Positions 58,019-64,000 of a DNA stretch of 64,000 bases are shown one piece after another (position 1 is the stretch's first letter; the number at the start of each line of letters is the position of its first letter). The notes below the pieces were generated by a model. It made no database searches. It was given only the letters and a program-made list of their open reading frames with translations, and was not told the DNA's origin. The DNA lies in contig BCIV01000020.1 of assembly GCA_001600055.1 (NCBI GenBank), positions 1-64,000 of the forward strand, written 5' to 3'. This stretch comes from Filobasidium wieringae. Its lineage: Eukaryota; Basidiomycota; Tremellomycetes; Filobasidiales; Filobasidiaceae. Both the position numbers and the translations under genes were made by a program.

Positions 58019-59733
58019 ATGGCTTCCAAGATCATGAACGCCGCTAGATTCGCCTCTACCCATGCGGCACCGCTCAGTCAAGGTAGACACAAGGTCGTCG
58101 TCATCGGAGGTGGTACGTCTACAGACTGGCTGTGCAGATAGCAACCTACCCTAGCTGAATTTGACGGTCACATCGACCCATCTCAGGTGCGGGAGGTTTG
58201 GCGGTAGCGAACCAACTTTACAACCGATTCAAGTCGGAAGGCAACGAGCTGGCCGACGGCGATATCGCTATCATCGATGTAAGACCAAGTGCTCCATACT
58301 CAGACCTTGAAGAGAGCTATCGTTCACCTTTTCTTTTCCTGCGTCGTTCTGCAGGGTGCCCAGACCCACCATTACCAGCCAGGCTGGACTTTAGTCGGCA
58401 CAGGTCTTCGAGACAAGGATACTTTCGCTCGACCGATGTCATCCTTGATTCCAAGCCAATTTACCCATCATTCCAGTCACGTCAAGAAGCTGGACCCCGC
58501 CAGCAACAAGGTCCATCTCAACAATGGTCAAGAGATCGGATATGACTTCCTTGTGGTTGCACCTGGTCTGAAAACAAGTAGGTCACTGCTCACAGCCCGA
58601 TGGTGTCCCCGACCAACCAGCAGCTGACCCACTTCTGCTCCGCTGGGTACCGTCTTACATTCCTCCAGAATTCGATGCTGTCAAAGGCCTCACCTCCGCC
58701 TTGGCCTCTCCTCATTCTTCCAGGGTGTCATCGATTTACTCCTACGATACCTGCAACACCACTTGGGACTTGATCGAAGGTATCAAGCGAGGAAACGCCA
58801 TCTTCACTCAACCTGCTGGCCCAGTCAAGTGTGCCGGTGCGCCTCAAAAGATGTTGCACATGGCATGGGATAGGTGGAGGAAGACCGGGAGAGGCTCAGA
58901 CGTGCAGGCAGAGTTCGTCACCGGTCTTGTAAGTGAGACTAGATCGCTTGCGGAAGTGACCGTCGACTGACTCCACCCGTTTGAAATATGATTGGTCAGC
59001 CTGTCATGTTCGGAATCCCCTACTACAACAAACCACTAGATGCTCTTCGACAATCGCGCAACATCCCTGCTACCTTCAACGCCAACCTCGTCGAAGTCCG
59101 TGCCGACGACAGGACGGCTGTCTTCAAGCCCACGACTGGGGATTCGAGCAAGCTCATCGAAAAGTCCTACGATATCCTTCATGTCGTTCCTCCTCAGGGA
59201 CCCTGGGAATTCGTTTCCTCGTCCCCGTTGGCCGATGGTGCTGGCTGGGTTGACGTCGACAAACACACTCTTCAATCTAACAAATTCGATAACGTCTTCT
59301 CCCTCGGAGATGCCTCGAGCTTGCCAACAAGCAAGACCGCAGCGGCGATCACAGCGGAAGCTCCTGTGTTGGTACATAATTTAAGCAGTCTGATGGAGAC
59401 CGGTTCGGTCGGGAAGGCATCATACGATGGGTAAATATACCTCCGTTCTTACATCGTGAAAAGCCATATCGACTGAGGTTCGGCCTTCTCCATTCTAGTT
59501 ACGCATCTTGTCCCCTCACTACCTCCTACGACAAGGTCCTACTAGCCGAGTTTTCCGGGTACACAGCCAAGCCCCTCGAGACCTTTGGACGATTCGTTGA
59601 CCAGAGAGAGCCAAGCCGACTGTTCATGCCCATGGTCAAGACCCTGTTCCCTTACGCTTACTTCGGCTGGGGTCTTAAGGGTCAATGGTACGGACCCAAG
59701 GGTCTGGTTGCCCCCAGCGTTGTACCCACTTGA
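58019..59733 (+). CDS. Sulfide:quinone oxidoreductase, mitochondrial
   Basis: Expected to oxidise hydrogen sulfide at the mitochondrial inner membrane and pass electrons to ubiquinone. The N-terminus MASKIMNAARFASTHAAP is Ser/Ala/Arg-rich, like a mitochondrial presequence. HKVVVIGGGAGGLAVANQL (spliced at the GGG codon) is the FAD-binding loop. IIDGAQTHHYQPGWTLVG, LVVAPGLKTKFDAVKG, AIFTQPAGPVKCAGAPQK (a catalytic-Cys region), MFGIPYYNKPLDAL, VVPPQGPWEF, NVFSLGDASSLPTSKTAAAI and YDKVLLAEF follow in SQR order. The C-terminal PYAYFGWGLKGQWYGPKG is characteristic of eukaryotic SQR. About five short introns; all junctions read gave the expected protein. Confidence 0.92.
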
Positions 59734-59971
59734 GGACTGTCAATGTAGAAACTGTCCGCACACATGCCTCTCATGCTCCCAATTGTTCTGACACATCAGA
59801 TCTTTTGAATTAGCTTTACTTGAGAGCGCCCTGTTGTCCGCGACGACTGCTAGCTGAGCGAACGCGGACGCTGGGTACCCACCCAGATCATTTCGATTCA
59901 CTGTCGCGTTAACTATTCCTGCTATCATCATTCCAACCCAACTCGAGTCCATCAGAATCAACTACCAGAAC

Positions 59972-62481
59972 ATGCAGGGTCTGCTCAGGAAGCAATTGTT
60001 TGCCGTCGTCGTCCGGCAACCCGCCCGCCGTGCAGCCCAATCCAAGTTTGGCTCACCCCATACCTTCAACCGGACCTTTCAGTCGTCCACGAATGTCAAA
60101 GACGTTCCGCAGTGGCCCAATCCGCCTGTACCTCAACCCGTTGCTACGCCCTACAGCTCCAACGAATCGGCCAGAGATGGGCAAAGCCGTACGGGCAGCA
60201 ACAAGGGGAGCGTTTACGCTGAACTCGCAGCCAGTCCAATCGTGCAAGCCGGTGTCACTACTGTTATCGGTCTCATTGCAGTGTATGCCGTTCGCCATAT
60301 GCCACAATGATCGAACTCAACGTGCTTCTTGAACACAGGTTTGGAGGTGGGATCCTCTATTTGACTTGGTACAAAGCCCATGTGCTAAACAAGGTACGTT
60401 GCGGCAACCATGATCTTGAACCATAAGCCTCAGCCTCACGTGCTTGTTCTATCAGATGGAGGGAGCTTTTGCTGCTGGATACGATCCTGCTCTTGAAGTG
60501 GGGAAGTTGCATCACAAGAAGCACCTGCTAGACCATCATCGTCATCACCCCCATCATACAGCGGCTAAGGAGGAGGAAGATGACGAGGAGGAACCAAGAC
60601 CTCAGATCATTCGAAAAGAGCAGGACCTCGTCAACAAAATTGTACGTGGAGAAATGGTGGGTAACTATTGGCTTTTGATGGGAAGCAAGGGTACCGGAAA
60701 GAAACATACTATTGTCGAATCTATGCGAGCGATTCAAGCGGATGGAGCAGCTTTTGCTGAAGCGCATGGTGATCTTGAAGTCTTTCGACTGAGAGTGGGC
60801 AAAGCCCTTCACTACGAGTTCAAGTGAGTCTATGGAACCATGCTCGGTCCTACCTGAGCTGACACCATCGATCGAGCTTAGTGAGGATTGGCAGGGTAAG
60901 ATCTCGGGACAGATAAAGAGCGACTCAGGTAAGCTAACGTGAGCCTTTGAACTTAGGTTCTCTGTTCTCTCGTCGAGATCCTAGGGAGGGTGGTCCCCGG
61001 CTAGATATCGAAAGAGCCATGAACAAGCTCGAGAAGGTAGCGCTTAGATACACGGAGAAGAGAGGAAGACCTCTGGTACTGGCTCTAAGCGGTAAGATCA
61101 GGACAGAAACCACCGTGACCGCACGTACTGATTTGGTTTCGACTCTGCAGATATTCACTTATTCCCGAATGACGCAGAAGGAGTAGCTCTGATCCATCAG
61201 CTACAGCAACGCGCGGAAGCTTGGGCAGAAGCAGGTATCTGCAGTATGATCTTCACCACTGACGATTACTGGCCCTATGAAGCTATGAAGAAGAATGCTA
61301 CTCGTCTCAAGGTATGTTGTGCCTGTGGCATTTACTATAATGATCTTTCATGAACACAAATTGTACAGGTGATCAGCGTGCCAGATCTCTCAGCGGTAGA
61401 AGCTAGGAATGCACTGCGATATCTGCGAGCTTGTTACGGCCCTCAGAACGTGGCCGATCGAGCAAAAGAACGCGAGCAGGTACCGCAAGTCTTAAAGCTG
61501 TTGGGCGGACGTATCTCCTTCTTGCTACGAGCGGCTAAAGCGCACGATATGCTATGTGAGTCCATTCCGCAATAGCATGTTCTACTCTATTGACAGTCTG
61601 TGCATTCCATTTAAAGCGGAAGCTAAGGAAATGCTTGCTGTCGAGAAAGAGTGGCTTCTTTCGAGGTAGGCAATGGTCGTGTGCATCGGACATATTGACG
61701 AAGAAAGCAGCTTACGATCAAAAGGAAACAGGATTGGCTTGATCCCTGACCACGACGATGATGTCATGGATGAGCAGAAATGGTCCAGGTCAGCCACTTA
61801 GAGTTGTCCCTCGTTGATCAACTTACAGCTGACCTCCCGACCCTGAGCCTAGTCTGTCATGGTCGCTGCTGAAAGAGTTCGTCAAAATGCAAGAAGCAGC
61901 CGAAAGTGGCTCTGAAGAAAGCGAGGTCGGCTTTGATCTGCCAAAAATGACTTATGGAGATGCTAGAATAGCAATGTCCCGAACGGGTACGTAGATGTGA
62001 TATCCGTACAGTTCGTCTAGTTAATCCACTGGTTGGATTATGAAAAACAGACTTTATCCCAGGCTTAGACCACGATAACGTAAGCATCTCCTTATGACCT
62101 TCTTTTATGAAGTTGCACTCATGCTATTCTGGTCGACCAACCTCAAGATTGTCTCTATCGATGTGGGTATCATATCGCGCATGATGCGGAACCACCACTA
62201 ACATCTTGTTGACCTAACAGAACAAGTTTTATATACGTCCAGATTCAAAATTGATACTACGAGCTGCCGAAGAATATGTTGCTAGAGAAGAATTTGAGAA
62301 CGCTCATGACTCTACCATGGACCGCGTCAATCAGATCGAGGCTTTGCATCGTCAAAACGAATTGACGGTCAAGGAGGGTTTCAAGATCATGCTGCCAAAT
62401 GGTAAGAGTATCATGATAGAGGGACTAGGGCCTTCCTACGTGCCATCGGAGGGAGAAGAGGAGGATCCCCGGCAATGTTGA
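59972..62481 (+). CDS. Mitochondrial P-loop (ORC1/AAA-like) ATPase of unknown role
   Basis: The N-terminus is basic and hydroxylated (MQGLLRKQLFAVVVRQPARR), like a mitochondrial presequence. It is followed by a hydrophobic helix, VQAGVTTVIGLIAVFGGGIL, formed across intron 1. A His-rich linker (KHLLDHHRHHPHH) and an acidic run precede the ATPase domain, with Walker A GSKGTGKKHT, a Walker B-like LVLALSDIH region and SMIFTTDDYW. NKIVRGEMVGNYWLLMGSKG is typical of a fungal family with an ORC1/Cdc6-like core. The C-terminal part (DFIPGLDHDN, REEFENAHDSTMDRVNQIEA) looks helical. About ten introns. No function is assigned; an inner-membrane Yme2-like role is one possibility. Confidence 0.75.
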
Positions 62482-64000
62482 CACCCACCGCCCGGAAACG
62501 GCTTAGCAGAGGTGCTGTTCTGTAGTTTGCTAGACATGACTCGCCATACCCAATACCCCTGCGAATAGCACAGATCTTGGGCGACAAGCACGAGGGCCTC
62601 TGATATAACGGGCTCACATCCACCATCTGATCAGATAGAGCCTCCCCCCAGCTTCCACACAAGACCGCTCCTCGCTAATCGCGTGCATCGATGCTGTGCA
62701 GGTTTGCGTTGCTTCCGAAGAGCGCGGACTTTGTATTTCACAAGACTGAAGAACTTTCGGGGGAAAATCATACCATTCTACAAGCTGCCCTAGAGCTTTA
62801 CCTTGTAAACGCACTGTCCAACGCGTGATCCACAATGAGTGTCACGCTACGCGCGTTTTCTACATGAAGGCCCCTGAAAAGCCTATAGCCTTGGCATTCC
62901 TGGTCACCATTCTTGGACACAACTATGCATGAAACGCAAAAGTTCCACTATGGCCGGGGCGAGTGCGCAGTCTTCAGTGGTTTCGAGACTGGACCGGGGG
63001 CTTTATGGGTCAAGAAATCGTTTGGATACCACGCCATGGCTACAACGTGAGGACGTCGAACTATCAGTAGTACCAAGTTCTCACCAACCTGAGTTTGTGT
63101 TACTAGATACGACGCAGCCTCGATTGTGATCCAGGAATCGAGCGATCCTCAGGGTTGAACGATGCAGAGCGTTGCGCGAAGATGCGACAGCAAATTCGTG
63201 ATGTTTCAGAAATTCTCAATCGTTAACCGGCATCGCCGGAGCGACCCGTGCTCTCGGCATGCTATCAACGGACCAATCGATTTACTGCTCATTATGACTT
63301 CACACAACGTCAACCCTCCTACTCCAGTCCGTTTCCGAAAAATGAGAAGCTCAAGATCCGCTGGGCTGGAGACCTTTGCAGATCCCCAAGATCTGTTGGG
63401 AACTGTTTGATGCTTTTCCTTTTGTGCTCCTTGGGAGTCGCTGTGAAACGGTGTGATCGTCATGATAGGTACCGCAGCAATGGGTCAAACAATTTACAAG
63501 CTGATCACAGCCCTATGTTTCTCTCGTTATCTTGATCTGTTCGGTATTACTTTTCAGACTACGGAAAGTGGTACATAATGCATATCCTAGGATCTGAACC
63601 CCTATTGGGATGATTAGTTTGCGACTGCCGGCCATCCGAAGTCTTTGGTGATGGCTCCTGACAAAGTCCACAGATACTGCACGTCGCTCTGTGGTAATGA
63701 CTGATCAACAGCTGCAAATAACGTACTTACAGACCGGGAGGGTCGGGCCTGAAGTCTAGGTCGATCAGAAAAGACACTATGATTGGGTGGTCATCGTCGT
63801 GCACACTCAACTGACGGCCTGACGGACAGAACGCACGTCCGAACAATTGGACGCACCGGCAAAGGTACATTGTACGGATTGTAGACTATAGTTCCCTGCC
63901 AGTGGCTAAACACAATTACAGTAAAAGTAGTGGATCTAGCTAGGAAGATGGCGATAGTAGGATTTGGTTTGCCACTCAGCTTCGTCATCTCGCATATGCG
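62482..64000. other. Right end of the window without a recognised gene
   Basis: 1.5 kb downstream of the mitochondrial ATPase. Open frames on both strands are short and have no recognisable motif. Part could be the upstream region of a gene beyond the window. Confidence 0.5.

Noticed and set aside
1..64000. CRISPR array or bacterial operon
   Set aside because: Introns, fungal protein families and gene structure exclude a prokaryote, and no spaced direct-repeat array was seen.

Overview
The window looks like the end of a chromosome or scaffold from a basidiomycete fungus, most likely a Tremellomycete-type yeast. Protein genes are split by many short GT-AG introns (mostly 58-90 bp), and the protein families are fungal: Acr3, Dug3, a Kre6-like GH16, a fungal GT2, ferric reductase, Ctr and Dal5-type MFS. 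A site-specific non-LTR retrotransposon with CCCCTAA (telomere-like) 3' junctions also fits this group. No tRNA, rRNA or CRISPR was recognised. All gene models were spliced by eye, with reading frame checked across each junction where exon coordinates are given.

Left third (1-29.8 kb): a gene-poor, subtelomere-like zone. Base 1 falls inside the 3' end of a retrotransposon copy, and a second, longer copy closes the zone at 27.45-29.77 kb. Between them sits an apparently intact metal/arsenic-resistance island: a Pca1-like P1B-ATPase with a tandem Cys-rich N-terminus (3.0-6.9 kb, +), the arsenite exporter ACR3 (8.6-10.4 kb, -), a rhodanese/Acr2-type arsenate reductase (11.0-11.6 kb, +) and ArsH (13.1-14.3 kb, +). 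ACR3 and ACR2 share a divergent promoter carrying two inverted repeats of the half-site ATTCCGT; the same half-site lies upstream of the ATPase and of ArsH. Tc1-type transposase remnants interrupt the zone at 11.7 and 17.4 kb. A Zn2Cys6-type transcription factor gene lies at about 23.9-27.05 kb (-). The rest of 14.3-23.9 kb is mostly empty or decayed.

Right two thirds (30-62.5 kb): conventional gene-rich DNA. In order: a GH16 Kre6/Skn1-like cell-wall glucan protein (-) divergent from a membrane GT2 polysaccharide synthase-like gene (+); DUG3 (+); a secreted SGNH/GDSL hydrolase (+); a molybdopterin sulfite oxidase (+) preceded by a cluster of CACGTG boxes; a Dal5/Tna1-type MFS anion transporter (-); a foldback repeat; a broken hydroxyacyl-CoA dehydrogenase/YWTD-propeller fusion (+); a divergent ferric reductase (-)/Ctr copper transporter (+) pair; a mitochondrial sulfide:quinone oxidoreductase (+); and a mitochondrial P-loop ATPase (+). 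The last 1.5 kb shows no gene.

A theme, which is inference, is thiol, sulfur and metal handling: arsenate reduction, arsenite export and ArsH; a Cys-rich metal ATPase; glutathione degradation (Dug3); sulfite and sulfide oxidation; and reductive Cu/Fe uptake. Sequence gaps: a 281-base run of N inside the retrotransposon reverse transcriptase (27672-27952) and single Ns at 28256 and 43070.
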